Positions 5,299 to 5,313 of a DNA stretch of 5,313 bases are shown here, piece after piece. The stretch comes from an uncultured Collinsella sp. (lineage in GTDB: Bacteria; Actinomycetota; Coriobacteriia; Coriobacteriales; Coriobacteriaceae): the NCBI GenBank assembly GCA_902482185.1, contig CABSZR010000113.1, positions 1-5,313 on the forward strand, read 5' to 3'. Made by a program: the position numbers and the translations under genes. The stretch's first letter is position 1; each line of letters opens with the position of its first letter. The notes beneath the pieces are model-generated. The model saw nothing but the letters and a program-made list of their open reading frames with translations, did no database searches and had not been told where the DNA came from.

Positions 5299-5313
5299 AG
5301 GCCGCAAGGGCCT
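5299..5313 (+). terminator. Hairpin cut by the window end, possible terminator of the DegV-family gene
   Basis: AGGCC (5299-5303) and GGCCT (5309-5313) pair around GCAAG, and the second arm ends exactly at the last base. The bases before the first arm are TAGCGACT. If the sequence beyond the edge continues with AGTCGC and a T-run, this is an intrinsic terminator about 95 bases after the stop codon. The decisive part is not in the window. Confidence 0.35.

Overview
The window looks like chromosomal DNA of a GC-rich Gram-positive gut bacterium. A coriobacterium of the Collinsella type is my best guess. The pointers are GC-rich codon use, Shine-Dalgarno sites of the AAGGAG type, a class III (Firmicutes-type) fructose-1,6-bisphosphatase, a DegV-family protein of the 'TCES' subgroup, and a DUF4430 surface protein. 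This placement is inference from protein style, not from a marker gene.

Layout. (1) Positions 2-814 (+) hold the 3' end of a membrane-anchored surface protein: one membrane helix, a long Ser/Gly/Lys/Asp linker and a C-terminal DUF4430 (transcobalamin-like) domain. A strong intrinsic terminator follows at 837-875. (2) The next block runs on the minus strand from about 4040 down to 911: fbp (3991-2075), then two small GtrA-family membrane proteins (1996-1601 and 1381-974), closed by an intrinsic terminator at 947-911. The two terminators lie back to back between converging genes. (3) Positions 3992-4311 are a 320-bp divergent intergenic region between fbp and a DegV-family gene. It carries a perfect 10+10 inverted repeat over the predicted fbp promoter, a 12-bp perfect palindrome, an 11-bp direct repeat, a 13+13 inverted repeat (one mismatch) just upstream of the degV-family promoter, and an extended -10 promoter. 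(4) Positions 4312-5202 (+) encode the DegV-family fatty-acid-binding protein. The last 111 bases hold an inverted repeat and a hairpin cut by the window edge.

How the genes may work together. fbp makes fructose-6-phosphate in gluconeogenesis, which feeds cell-wall and surface-sugar precursors. GtrA-family proteins commonly serve in membrane steps of surface glycan synthesis, such as handling polyprenyl-linked sugars. Joint transcription of fbp with at least the first gtrA-like gene is plausible from spacing and the absence of a terminator, but is not proven. DegV-family proteins bind fatty acids, usually for a fatty acid kinase, and nothing here links this gene to fbp beyond the shared upstream region.

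I see no mobile element, CRISPR array, tRNA or rRNA, and no clear sign of a wholly new system. The most interesting unexplained structure is the operator-like architecture between fbp and the DegV gene, and the AT-rich repeat-bearing stretch between the two gtrA-like genes. Three gene starts are placed downstream of the longest open frame because ribosome binding sites or paralog alignment support the internal start.
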